From the NCBI GenBank assembly GCA_041913505.1, contig JAYSFC010000009.1, positions 1 to 48,511 of the forward strand: a DNA stretch of 48,511 nucleotides, read 5' to 3'. This DNA comes from JAYSFC01 sp041913505. Its GTDB lineage: Bacteria > Pseudomonadota > Gammaproteobacteria > Burkholderiales > Burkholderiaceae_C. How positions within the stretch are numbered: position 1 is the stretch's first letter; each line of letters starts with the position of its first letter. This document shows positions 9,040 to 17,624 of the stretch, in pieces. The notes under the pieces are model-generated. The model searched no databases. It saw only the letters and a list, made by a program, of their open reading frames with translations, and had not been told where the DNA came from. A program made the position numbers and the translations under genes.

Positions 9040-10490
9040 AGCTGCTTGCGCCGGGCACCGAGGTGGACGGCTTCGTGGTGCGCGAATGCATCCACGCCGG
9101 CGGCATGGCGCACATCTACGCCGTGGAGTACGCCAACCGCGCGCGCGACCCCGGCTTTCCGATGGCCATGAAGATCCCGCGCATGACGGCGGGCGACGGC
9201 GCCGAGAACATCGTGAGCTTCGAGGTCGAGCTGCAGATCCACCCCGTGCTCACGGGCCCGCACGTGCCGCGCTTCGTGGCCGCGGGCGACCTGCTGCGCC
9301 TGCCCTACCTCGTGATGGAATACGTGCCGGGCCGGACGCTGCAGCACTGGCTGGACCAGCCCGAGCGGCCCGACCCCGCCACCGTCGCCCGCCTCGGCGC
9401 GGCCATGGCGCTGGCCGCGCACAGCCTGCACCAGCAGAACGTGTGCCACCTCGACCTCAAGCCCGGCAACGTGCTCATCCAGGACGATGGCAATGCCGTG
9501 CTGCTCGACTTCGGCCTCTCGTGCCACGCGCACTACCCCGACCTGCTCGCCGAGGAGATGCGCCAGGCCGTGGGCTCGCCCGCGTGGATCGCGCCCGAGC
9601 AGGTCGTGGGCGTGCGCGGCGACCTGCGCAGCGACATCTTCGCGATCGGCGTCATGCTCTACGAGCTCGCCACGGGCGAGCTGCCCTTCGGCGCGCCCAC
9701 CACGCCCGGCGGCTTGCGCCAGCGGCTGTGGATGACACCCCAGCCGCCGCGCCGCCACCGCCCCGACCTGCCCGAGTGGCTGCAGGAAATCATCCTGCGC
9801 TGCCTGGAGCCCGAGGCCGCGCAGCGCTACCCCTCGGCCGCGCAGCTCGCGTTCGACTTGGCCAACCCCAGGCAGGTGCCCGTCACCGAGCGCGGGCGGC
9901 GCACGCACGGCCCCGGCGTGCGCGCCCATCTGCGCCGCTGGTTCAAGGCGGCGGGCATGCACTACCAGCCGAGCCCGCTGCCAACGAACCAGATCGAGCA
10001 GGCGCCCATCCTCATGGTGGCCGTGCCGCACGCGGACGTGAGCGATGCCACGCTGTACTCGCTGCGCGAGGCCACCGCGCGCTCGCTCGGCATCCGCCCC
10101 GGCGCACGGCTGGCCTGCGTGACGGTGATCTCGCCCTCGGCCAGCAGCACGTCGGACAGCGCACGCAGCGAGACCACGCTGCACCGCATGCACCTCGCGC
10201 GGCTCAAAGCCTGGGCGCAGCCCCTGCCGCTCGGTGGCCACAGCGCGAGCTACCACGTGCTCGAAGCCGGCGACGTGGCCCAGGCCCTGGTGCGCTACGC
10301 CGAGGGCAACCGCGTGGGCCTCATGATCCTGGGCGCGGCCACGCACGGGCTGCAGCTGCAGCGCTTCATCGACACCATCCCGATCCGCGTGGCGCGTGAT
10401 GCCCCGTGCACGGTCATCCTCGTCAAGCAGCAGTTGCCGTTCGACCACCTGCACACCGAGGCCGGCGCGCAGGCGGCGTCAAAGGCCTAG
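9036..10490 (+). CDS. Serine/threonine protein kinase fused to a universal stress protein domain
   Basis: A 484-residue protein. Residues about 10-280 are a eukaryotic-like kinase: a glycine-rich loop CIHAGGMAHIYAV, ATP-anchoring Lys46 (MAMKIPR), catalytic loop HLDLKPGN at 138-145, DFGLS near 160 and the APE motif in WIAPEQ. No transmembrane segment or PASTA repeat is visible. After a basic linker, residues about 325-470 form a UspA-like domain (ILMVAVPHADVSD, then GLMILGAATHG, with VARDAPCTVILVK at the end). USP domains often bind ATP, and this one has a GAATHG stretch in place of the usual nucleotide-binding glycine run. It is translationally coupled to the preceding phosphatase. Its stop codon shares bases with the convergent lyase gene. 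Confidence 0.88.
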   Translation: MKLLAPGTEVDGFVVRECIHAGGMAHIYAVEYANRARDPGFPMAMKIPRMTAGDGAENIVSFEVELQIHPVLTGPHVPRFVAAGDLLRLPYLVMEYVPGRTLQHWLDQPERPDPATVARLGAAMALAAHSLHQQNVCHLDLKPGNVLIQDDGNAVLLDFGLSCHAHYPDLLAEEMRQAVGSPAWIAPEQVVGVRGDLRSDIFAIGVMLYELATGELPFGAPTTPGGLRQRLWMTPQPPRRHRPDLPEWLQEIILRCLEPEAAQRYPSAAQLAFDLANPRQVPVTERGRRTHGPGVRAHLRRWFKAAGMHYQPSPLPTNQIEQAPILMVAVPHADVSDATLYSLREATARSLGIRPGARLACVTVISPSASSTSDSARSETTLHRMHLARLKAWAQPLPLGGHSASYHVLEAGDVAQALVRYAEGNRVGLMILGAATHGLQLQRFIDTIPIRVARDAPCTVILVKQQLPFDHLHTEAGAQAASKA

Positions 10491-11998
10491 CGCGCGCCGG
10501 CCCGCAGCCGGTCGAAGTCGCGGTCCAGCCGCGCAAGCGAGGCGTCGATGCGCGCGCGCCGCGCCGCGATCCATTCACCCTGCAGCGCGAGCCGCTCCTG
10601 GGCGCCCTTGAGCATGCGCGCCATCTCCGCCGGCTGCGGGCCACCTGCCGAGGCGCGGTGGCGCACGATGGCGGCCGGGTCGAGCGTGGCGCGGAACTCG
10701 GCCTCGTCCATGGGCAGCTCGGCGGCGTAGGCGGTGCCGCCCACCGCTTCGGCATAGAGGCGGCGCGCCTGCGCGTACGGGAAATCGAGCGGCTTGATGT
10801 CGTTCTGCCGGGCGTAGTCCACGACCTCGGACGCGAAATGGTGGCCCACGCGGAACGGCAGCCGGTACTTGCGCATGAGCACGTCCGCGAGCTCCTGCGA
10901 GGCGGTCCAGTCGCTGTTGAGCTCTTCGAGCGCCCGCTCGGGGTGGATGACCAGCGCGTTCAGCACCCGGTCCCAGCCCTTGAGCGCGGTGATGGCGCTT
11001 GCCACCATGGCGCCATTGGGCCGCACCTCCTTCGGATCGCTCATACCGGGCGTGATGTTGTGCGCCTGGATCACCGGCCCCAGAGCGAGCGTGACCGCGG
11101 TGGACGCCTGGCTGCGCGTGGTGTTGAGCAGCCCGGGGTTGCGTTTTTGCGGCATGGCGCTCGACACATAGGTGTTGGCGCCGCCCTCCGCGAGCAGGAT
11201 CCAGGGCCGCGACTGCGCGTACTGCGTCATCACGTCCTCGACGAAATGGCCCGTATGCAGCGCAATGCTGGTGACGATGGCGCCCACCTCCACCGGATGC
11301 TCCATCGACGAGATCTGGCCTGCGTCATAGGCGTTGTCCACGGTGGCCGCAAAGCCCAGGTAGTCGGCCATGCGCGTGCGGTTCAGCGGCCAGCTCGTGC
11401 CGTTGAGCACGGTGGTACCCATGGGCGATCGGTCGATGCGCTCATAGGCCTGGCGGATGCGCTGCGCGTCGCGCTCCAGCCCCGCCGCGTGCCCAAGCAG
11501 ATAGTGGCCGTAGCTGTTGGGCTGCGCGGCCACACCGTTCGTGTAGTTGGGCACGATGGTGCCCGCATGCTTTTCCGCCAGGCGCACGAGCGTGCCGGAC
11601 GTCTTGTTCAGCTGATCGGCCAGGTCCAGCAATTGTTCGCGCAGGATGGCCGCGCGGAACGTGGCGTGCATGTCCTGGCTCGAGCGCCCCGCGTGCAGCA
11701 GGGTGGCCTCCTGGCCCGCGGCGCGGATCAGCAGCGGCTCGAAGGTGATCACGCTCGACGGACGCTTGGCGCCCGGCTGGCCGCCGTCCCGGAGCACCTG
11801 CGCAAGGCCAGCCGCTATGCGCGGCGCCAGCGTCTTGTCGAGCAGGCCCTCGTCGGTGTTGATGACAGCCGTGGCCTTGTTGATCTCGCCGAGCCAGAAG
11901 AATTCGTCGCGGCCCGGCGCGGCCTGCGCCCAGCCCAGGGCGGTGTGCGCGCACAAGGCGCAGGCCAGCGCCAGATGGTGCAAGGGGGTGGGTTTCAA
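10487..11998 (-). CDS. Exported argininosuccinate lyase/fumarase superfamily protein
   Basis: About 503 residues. The superfamily signature appears as YVSSAMPQKRNPG, with the other conserved regions GTTVLNGTSW and QNDIKPLDF also in place. The family catalyses beta-eliminations releasing fumarate. No ATG gives a sensible start. A TTG at 11998, preceded by GAGGAAA, yields a hydrophobic N-terminus (LALACALCAHTALGWAQA) that reads as a Sec signal peptide, so the enzyme is probably periplasmic. That location is unusual for the superfamily. It is divergent from srkA with 58 bases between starts. The substrate is unknown; it is unlikely to be the biosynthetic ArgH. Confidence 0.75.
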   Translation of the reverse strand: MKPTPLHHLALACALCAHTALGWAQAAPGRDEFFWLGEINKATAVINTDEGLLDKTLAPRIAAGLAQVLRDGGQPGAKRPSSVITFEPLLIRAAGQEATLLHAGRSSQDMHATFRAAILREQLLDLADQLNKTSGTLVRLAEKHAGTIVPNYTNGVAAQPNSYGHYLLGHAAGLERDAQRIRQAYERIDRSPMGTTVLNGTSWPLNRTRMADYLGFAATVDNAYDAGQISSMEHPVEVGAIVTSIALHTGHFVEDVMTQYAQSRPWILLAEGGANTYVSSAMPQKRNPGLLNTTRSQASTAVTLALGPVIQAHNITPGMSDPKEVRPNGAMVASAITALKGWDRVLNALVIHPERALEELNSDWTASQELADVLMRKYRLPFRVGHHFASEVVDYARQNDIKPLDFPYAQARRLYAEAVGGTAYAAELPMDEAEFRATLDPAAIVRHRASAGGPQPAEMARMLKGAQERLALQGEWIAARRARIDASLARLDRDFDRLRAGAR

Positions 11999-12056
11999 GC
12001 GGTTTCCTCGTCGTCGATGCCAATCCGGCCGCCATTTTGCGGCGGACAATGGCGGC

Positions 12057-13085
12057 ATGGACACCGCTTTTTCCCCAGCCTTCGCCGCCCTCACGCCCGA
12101 TGTGGTGCTCGATGCGCTCGCCGCCATCGGCCTGTATGGCGACGGCCGGCTCATGGCCCTGGGCTCGTACGAGAACCGCGTGTACCAGGTGGCGCTGGAG
12201 GACGGCGCGCGCGTGGTGGCCAAGTTCTACCGGCCTGGGCGCTGGAGCGATGCGCAGATCCTCGAAGAGCACGCCTTCGCGGCCGAGCTCGAAGCCGCCG
12301 AGATCCCCATGGTCGGGCCCCTGGCGCTCGCGGGCCACACGCTGCACCACCACGCGGGGTTCGCCTTCTCGGTCAGCCCCTGGCGTGGCGGGCGCACGCC
12401 CGAGCTGCAGGACTTCGAGGTGCTCGAGTGGATCGGGCGCTTTCTCGCGCGCATCCACAGCGTGGGCGCGCAACGCGCGTTCATGCAGCGGCCGGCGCTG
12501 GACCGCCACAGCTTCGGCGAGGAGCCGCGCGACTGGCTGCTCGCACACGACCTCGTGCCGCTCGACGTGCGCTCGGCCTGGCGCAGCGCCTGCGATAACG
12601 CTCTTGAATTGATAGCTGATGGCGTAGAAAAATCAAGCACTAACGGCCGATTGAGCCTGAAAGACGCCACCCCCATCCGCCTGCACGGCGACTGCCACCC
12701 GGGCAACGTGCTGTGGACGCCCCTGGACGACGTGGGCCATGGCGGCCCGCACTTCGTGGACCTGGACGATGCGCGCATGGGCCCGGCCGTGCAGGACCTG
12801 TGGATGCTGCTGTCAGGCGACCGGCGCCAGCGCACGCAGCAGCTCGGCGCGCTGCTCGACGGCTATGAGCAGTTCCGCCCCTTCGACCGGCGCGAGCTCG
12901 CGCTCATCGAGCCGCTGCGCACGCTGCGCCTGCTGCACTACAGCGCCTGGCTCGCGCGGCGCTGGCAGGACCCGATCTTTCCGATCAATTTCCCGTGGTT
13001 CGGCAGCAGCGACTACTGGCGCGGCCAGGTGGACATGCTGCACGAACAGATCGAGGCGATGCAGGACGAACCGCTGTACGCCTGA
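12057..13085 (+). CDS. srkA: Stress response kinase SrkA (YihE family)
   Basis: A 342-residue cytosolic Ser/Thr protein kinase of the YihE/RdoA family with a choline-kinase-like fold. In E. coli it counters programmed death under envelope stress. Visible features are GSYENRVYQVALEDG (nucleotide loop), VVAKFYRPGRW (Lys), the catalytic HGDCHPGNVLW with Asp212, and the metal-binding FVDLDDARMGPA. Residues about 182-200 come from an inserted repeat (see 12599-12660) and lie just before the catalytic loop; the frame is kept. No good ribosome site precedes the ATG, which suggests a leaderless or weakly translated message. Confidence 0.9.
   Translation: MDTAFSPAFAALTPDVVLDALAAIGLYGDGRLMALGSYENRVYQVALEDGARVVAKFYRPGRWSDAQILEEHAFAAELEAAEIPMVGPLALAGHTLHHHAGFAFSVSPWRGGRTPELQDFEVLEWIGRFLARIHSVGAQRAFMQRPALDRHSFGEEPRDWLLAHDLVPLDVRSAWRSACDNALELIADGVEKSSTNGRLSLKDATPIRLHGDCHPGNVLWTPLDDVGHGGPHFVDLDDARMGPAVQDLWMLLSGDRRQRTQQLGALLDGYEQFRPFDRRELALIEPLRTLRLLHYSAWLARRWQDPIFPINFPWFGSSDYWRGQVDMLHEQIEAMQDEPLYA
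12599..12660 (+). repeat. Dispersed repeat inserted in frame within srkA
   Basis: The AT-rich stretch containing CTTGAATTGATAGCTGATGG and ending GGCCGATTGAGCCTGAAA contrasts sharply with the GC-rich flanks. It resembles the short Comamonadaceae intergenic repeat whose core I recall as AATTGATAGCTGCTAGCGC. Here it adds about 20 codons between DVRSAWRSACDN and the catalytic loop without breaking the frame. Identification as that repeat is from memory. Confidence 0.55.
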
Positions 13086-13097
13086 CCCGGACCGTCG

Positions 13098-13901
13098 CTA
13101 CGACTTGCGCGGGGGCAGCACGGCCGCCGCGCTGGAGGAGATTTCAGGCCGGCGCGGTGCCGCTGGCAGTGGCGCCTCGGGCGCCGGCGCTGGTGCTGGC
13201 GTTACGGCCGAAGGTGTCGGCACCGCGGCCTGCACGGCGGCGGCAGGCACTGGCGCCAGGGACTCGCGCCAGGCGCTCACGAGCACGTCGTTCACGAAGC
13301 GCCGCTCCAGCCCCAGCCAGACCAGCACGGGCGCCAGCGTGGGCAGTACGAGCACGCCGAGCTGGTAGCCATAGACGATGGCCTCGAGCTCCCCCTGGTC
13401 GATCCTGAGCACACGGACATCGAGCTGGGCCGCCAGCACGAGCTGCATGAGCAGGTACATCGCCAGGCTGAACGCCTGCGCGGGCAGCAGCAGCGCATAG
13501 CCCGCCAGCACGCGCCAGCCCCGCCCCGGAGACCTGCGCTGCAGCACCGTGGCCGCCCCCATGAGCGCGAGGAAGATGGGCAGGCCGTAGGCGTAGCGGC
13601 CGGGCTCGGCGTCCAGCGATATCTCCGCCAGGCGCCCGCCCGTCTGCGCCGTGGCGACAGCCACCGACGAATCGAACGCGACCAGGCGGCCGGGCGGCGC
13701 CTGCACGCTGCGCACCCACTGGGGCGCGGCGTGCTCCAGCCCCGCCTTGGCCAGCAGCGCGGCGGGGTAGGCCGGCCAGCGTGACACCTGGCTCCAGGCG
13801 AGCGTGAACAGGATCACCCCCGCGAACGCCGTGAAGGCAAAACGCCATAACGGCGGCAGGCGCGCAGGAAACCCCTGGCGCATGGCCGAGCCCCCGCTCA
13901 T
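13098..13901 (-). CDS. Exosortase H-associated membrane protein
   Basis: A 267-residue integral membrane protein with about four hydrophobic segments (LWRFAFTAFAGVILFTLAW near the N-terminus, then YGLPIFLALMGAATVL, VLAGYALLLPAQAFSLAMYL, and LGVLVLPTLAPVLVWLGL) and a Pro/Ala-rich cytoplasmic-looking tail. Its start overlaps the exosortase H stop (ATGA at 13898-13901). Such a protein regularly accompanies exosortase H, and its role is not established. A large segment after the first membrane helix may face the periplasm. Confidence 0.75.
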   Translation of the reverse strand: MSGGSAMRQGFPARLPPLWRFAFTAFAGVILFTLAWSQVSRWPAYPAALLAKAGLEHAAPQWVRSVQAPPGRLVAFDSSVAVATAQTGGRLAEISLDAEPGRYAYGLPIFLALMGAATVLQRRSPGRGWRVLAGYALLLPAQAFSLAMYLLMQLVLAAQLDVRVLRIDQGELEAIVYGYQLGVLVLPTLAPVLVWLGLERRFVNDVLVSAWRESLAPVPAAAVQAAVPTPSAVTPAPAPAPEAPLPAAPRRPEISSSAAAVLPPRKS

Positions 13902-14434
13902 GCGGCCACCGCGGCCGGCGGCGTGGGCGGCGGCTGCGGCGGCAGCGCGGCATCGGCCTTCTTGCTGCCCGCGCGCACCCACAGCAGCCAGACGACGAGC
14001 ACGTCGAGCATGATGAGGGCCTGCCAGAGGTATTCGTGCGCGAAGTCGAACACGGCCGTGTTCCACTGGCCCAGGTAGAACAGGCTGATCACGCGCACCA
14101 CGTTGAGGGCCTGCACGGCCACGAAACCGGCCATGAGCCCCACCGCCTTGTGCCGCCAGCCCGCGGGGAACGCCATCACGGCCGCGAAGAGCACGATGCA
14201 AGCCTCGATGCCGTTGCAGCCCGGCTCGATCGACACGCCGAAGCCCGTCTGCTGGTTCCACAGCACTTTGCCCGAAGCGGCGGCCGTGGCGTCGAACCAG
14301 GTCACCAGCACCGCACAGATGCGTGCGAGCAGCGCCGTCCAGGGCAGCACCAGGTGCTGCTGCACCCAGCCCAGCATGTTGACGCCGAACAGCGTGAGTT
14401 GCAGCGAGAGAAAGATCAGAAAAAAGCGCAGCAT
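13898..14434 (-). CDS. xrtH: Exosortase H (IPTL-CTERM-specific)
   Basis: A 178-residue multi-pass inner-membrane transpeptidase-like enzyme that processes proteins ending in an IPTLxxWG-type tail. The catalytic triad of exosortases is visible: Cys73 in EPGCNGIEA, Arg114 in NVVRVISLFYLG and His133 in FDFAHEYLW. The short length fits exosortase H. The start at 14434 gives the hydrophobic N-terminus MLRFFLIFLSL. It forms a two-gene operon with the associated membrane protein. A likely substrate lies 1.8 kb away at 16192-17514, and a glycosyltransferase is divergently transcribed, which fits glycosylated surface export. Confidence 0.9.
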   Translation of the reverse strand: MLRFFLIFLSLQLTLFGVNMLGWVQQHLVLPWTALLARICAVLVTWFDATAAASGKVLWNQQTGFGVSIEPGCNGIEACIVLFAAVMAFPAGWRHKAVGLMAGFVAVQALNVVRVISLFYLGQWNTAVFDFAHEYLWQALIMLDVLVVWLLWVRAGSKKADAALPPQPPPTPPAAVAA

Positions 14435-14475
14435 GGCGCAGGCATTATCCGCATGCGCACGCTTCCTGACCACCC

Positions 14476-16179
14476 ATGAATGCGCACGCCCCCCGGGCAG
14501 CCCTGCCCACGTACACTCGGGCACGCTTTGCCCTGTCTGCCATGCCCGCGCCCTTCCCGCCTCCCCCACTGGAATCCCCCGCCTCCCCACAGCCGCTGCG
14601 CGTGCTGGGCTTCGGCATCGACCCGCAGAATGCGCGGCACCTGGCCTGGCTGACCCTCGCCTTCCTGGGCCTGCACCTGCTGCTGTGGACGCTGCTGCCC
14701 GCGATCAGCCACCGCGCCCCGCCGTGGGACAACATCGAGCAGTTGGTCTGGACCCAGTCGCTCGAGTGGGGTTACTACAAGCACCCGCCCGCCCCAACCT
14801 GGTGGATGTATTTCTGGACCGAGCTGCTCGGGCGCAGCGTGGGCGTGACATTCTTCGCGGCCCAGCTCAGCGTGGTCTGCATGCTGGCCTGCGTGTGGCG
14901 CATCGCGCTCGCGCTCACCACGCCGCTGCGCGCCTTCGTGGCCGTGGTGCTTACCTCGCTGGTCGCCTACCACGGCCTGCGCGGCATCATGGCCAACCAC
15001 AACACCCTGCAGCTCATGCCCGTGGGCCTGCTGCTGTGGGCGGTGCTGGGCGCCGTGCGCGCAAGCGGCCGGTGGCGCTGGGCCCTGTGGGCGCTCGCAG
15101 GCGCGGCGGCGGCCCTGTGCCTGCTCTCGAAGTACAGCGCCGTCATCTGGTTTGCCGCGATCGGGCTGTGGGTCGCGCTCGATCCGCGCATGCGCAGCCT
15201 GCGCGCCTGGGGCCCAGTGTTGCTGGCCGCCGCCGTGTGCCTGGTGCTGCTCACGCCACACATCGCCTGGATGGCACAGGCCGACTTTCCCACGCTGCGC
15301 TATGCCCAGCATTCGGTGGAGGCCGGCACACCGCCCCCCCCGGGCGAGGCACCGCCCAGCCACTGGTCGGACCTGTGGGCGTTCGCACTCGCCCAGATCG
15401 GCCGCTTGCTGCCCGCGCTGCTCGGGCTGGGCCTGTTGCGCTGGGGGCTGCGGCGTGCCGATGCAGCCACGCCGCCCGCGACCCGCGCCACCAGCGAGGA
15501 GCGCTTCGTGTGGATCATGGGCCTGGGCCCGCTCGCGATCACGCTGCTGCTCGGGGTGGGAGGCATCCACCTCGCGTCATCCTGGGCCACCACCTTCTTC
15601 GTGCTCTTCGGGGTGCTGCTGCTGCGCTGGGTGCCCTCGGTGGAGCCGGCCCGGCTGCTGAAAGTGGCACTCATCGTCGGCGTGTCCGCCGAGATCGTGC
15701 TCGCGGGCGGCCTGGCGATTGGCCGCAGCGTGCTCGTGGACCGGCTGGGCCGCGCCGCGCGCTCCACCTTTCCGGCGCCGGCGCTGGCCCAGGAACTTGA
15801 CCGGGCCTGGCAGGCCCACGCCACCACGCCACTGCGCGTGATCGCAGGCGAGACCTGGCTGTCTGGCAACGTCTCGATCCACCTGCCGACGCAACCGCTG
15901 GTGTACATCGACGCCGAGCGCGACCGCTCCCCCTGGATCAGGGCCGACACGCTCGAACGCTGCGACCTGCTGGTGCTGATCGACCGCAGCCTCAAGGCCC
16001 CCGGACCCAGCACGGAAACCGCTCAGCTCATGACCGAGGCCCGGGCCCACGGCACGGTCCGCGTGCCCTGGACGTCCCGGCCCCAAGGCCCGGAGGTCGT
16101 CGTGGAGTGGGGCATCGTGCCCGCGACGCAGCCCGGCTGCGCCGGTACTGAACATAGCCCCCGGAACGTGGCCCGATAG
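14476..16179 (+). CDS. GT39-type membrane glycosyltransferase (ArnT/PMT fold)
   Basis: About 567 residues (545 if the ATG at 14542 is used), with roughly ten hydrophobic segments. The first periplasmic loop carries DNIEQLVWTQSLEWGYYKHP, typical of polyprenyl-phosphate-sugar-dependent glycosyltransferases of the ArnT/PMT (GT39) clan, where an acidic residue in this loop is catalytic. A soluble C-terminal part begins near residue 430. It is divergent from xrtH with 41 bases between starts. Glycosylation of surface proteins or lipids is likely, and a link to the CTERM substrate is inference. Confidence 0.82.
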   Translation: MNAHAPRAALPTYTRARFALSAMPAPFPPPPLESPASPQPLRVLGFGIDPQNARHLAWLTLAFLGLHLLLWTLLPAISHRAPPWDNIEQLVWTQSLEWGYYKHPPAPTWWMYFWTELLGRSVGVTFFAAQLSVVCMLACVWRIALALTTPLRAFVAVVLTSLVAYHGLRGIMANHNTLQLMPVGLLLWAVLGAVRASGRWRWALWALAGAAAALCLLSKYSAVIWFAAIGLWVALDPRMRSLRAWGPVLLAAAVCLVLLTPHIAWMAQADFPTLRYAQHSVEAGTPPPPGEAPPSHWSDLWAFALAQIGRLLPALLGLGLLRWGLRRADAATPPATRATSEERFVWIMGLGPLAITLLLGVGGIHLASSWATTFFVLFGVLLLRWVPSVEPARLLKVALIVGVSAEIVLAGGLAIGRSVLVDRLGRAARSTFPAPALAQELDRAWQAHATTPLRVIAGETWLSGNVSIHLPTQPLVYIDAERDRSPWIRADTLERCDLLVLIDRSLKAPGPSTETAQLMTEARAHGTVRVPWTSRPQGPEVVVEWGIVPATQPGCAGTEHSPRNVAR

Positions 16180-16191
16180 GGGTGGCGTGGG

Positions 16192-17514
16192 TCACCGCTG
16201 CTGGCGTCGGCGGACCACAGCCAGGCCAGCCATCCCCATCAGCCCGGCCAGCAGCATCAAGCCATATTCCGACAAAGTTGGAATCGCCAATGCTCCTGGC
16301 AATACAGGCACCACGGGGTCAGAAATAAAACCCGATGCAGGATTGGAGTCCCCAACACCATTGTCGGTGATGGTGTAGGTGAAGGTGGTGCGGTCTGCGC
16401 TCAGGCTCACTCCCGGCACGGCGAACCAGCTCGATACCGCTGCACCGGGCAAGGCGGGGCCATATTTGTAGAGCACGGTGCCGGCCGGCATGGCCTGCGA
16501 GTAGGTCAGGCTGATTGACACCGTGGCCCCTGCTCCGCAGTTATTGGTATCGAACCGGAAACCGGCTTGCGTGGCGACCGCAGGGGACGGCGGGCCGCCA
16601 GCGACCGTGCCCGGCGATATGAACTGCTGGCTGGCAAAGCTGCACCCGGCGCCGCCGCCCGAGATCGTAGCCGTCGCGCTGCCGGCTGGGACACCAGGGA
16701 CGCCATTGCCGCCGGGCACCGCTGGCGTGGGAGCCGTGAACGTCAGGAACGAGGTGTTCTGCACGTTGCCGATCACCGAGGAGCCAGACGCGAGGATGGT
16801 GGCCTGCGGGCTGCTCGTCGCCAGCCCCGTGCCACTGTTCATCGTCACGGTCGAGTCGCCAAGATTGACGAACGCGCTGCCGGCAGCTGCCACGCCCGTG
16901 CTGCAGTGGGTGAATGCGGAGTCGGCGATATCGATCAATGCCCCCGTCGCCGTAGCATCCACGCTCAGGCAGTTCTGCGAAAAATGCGCGACGTCGACGT
17001 TGTGGATATTCACCGTTTTCGCCGAGGCAACGCGAATGCCATTCCGGCCAACGCCACTGGCGCCGTTCAGGCTCAGGTTGCGGAGAATCACGGGGCCGGC
17101 GGAAGCAGACGGGATGTCGATGACAATGGCATCCTGCTGGCTGGCGACGACCAGCGTTTCCCCTCCGTTCAGAGCGGGCTGCAGCGGTCCCAGCCCAGAC
17201 ACCCGGCCGGCTCCGCCATCAATGGTGATGGGCTTGTTGATCACCAGAGGGGTATAGGTCACCGTACCCGGCGCGGCGGTGTAGTCGTACACGAAATCGA
17301 AATCCCCGGGATCCAATGCATCGATCTCGCCACCACTGGCCGTCTTGGCCAATGCAGCCCCAAAAGTACGGCATGGCGCGGTGCGCGAACACGGATTGGC
17401 GTCATCGCCTACGCCAGAAACCCAGGTGCGCGTGGCTTGTGCGTTGGCCCAGGGGGCCCACAAGGCCAATGCCAGGAAGGCCCCCCAATGCATGTTCCAG
17501 GTGGAGACTTTCAT
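16192..17514 (-). CDS. Secreted beta-helix protein with IPTL-CTERM sorting signal
   Basis: A 440-residue protein starting at the ATG at 17514, with a signal peptide ending WANAQA. Residues about 28-280 read as a right-handed parallel beta-helix (VILRNLSLNGASG, VNIHNVDVAHFSQN, LIDIADSAFTHCS). The end is a tripartite CTERM signal: IPTLSEYG, a hydrophobic helix, and the basic tail VVRRRQQR. The consensus Trp of IPTLSEWG is a Tyr here. It is the probable substrate of exosortase H and should be cell-surface-sorted. It shares TWVSGVGDD and NPCSRTAPC with its tandem upstream neighbour. It is convergent with the glycosyltransferase, 12 bases apart. Confidence 0.9.
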   Translation of the reverse strand: MKVSTWNMHWGAFLALALWAPWANAQATRTWVSGVGDDANPCSRTAPCRTFGAALAKTASGGEIDALDPGDFDFVYDYTAAPGTVTYTPLVINKPITIDGGAGRVSGLGPLQPALNGGETLVVASQQDAIVIDIPSASAGPVILRNLSLNGASGVGRNGIRVASAKTVNIHNVDVAHFSQNCLSVDATATGALIDIADSAFTHCSTGVAAAGSAFVNLGDSTVTMNSGTGLATSSPQATILASGSSVIGNVQNTSFLTFTAPTPAVPGGNGVPGVPAGSATATISGGGAGCSFASQQFISPGTVAGGPPSPAVATQAGFRFDTNNCGAGATVSISLTYSQAMPAGTVLYKYGPALPGAAVSSWFAVPGVSLSADRTTFTYTITDNGVGDSNPASGFISDPVVPVLPGALAIPTLSEYGLMLLAGLMGMAGLAVVRRRQQR

Positions 17515-17624
17515 GGAGCGAGCGAAACCACGCGGTTTCGCCGCCGGAAACGGACGCCCCGAGACGGCGCCCTCCAGTGTGCGGAGCAGATCGGAAGCGT
17601 GACCAGGCGTCATGGCTCGGGCCT

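Noticed and set aside
10406..12598. 730-codon plus-strand open frame
   Set aside because: It lies antisense to the lyase gene and out of frame with srkA; its composition (His/Arg/Ala-rich) is that of a shadow frame.
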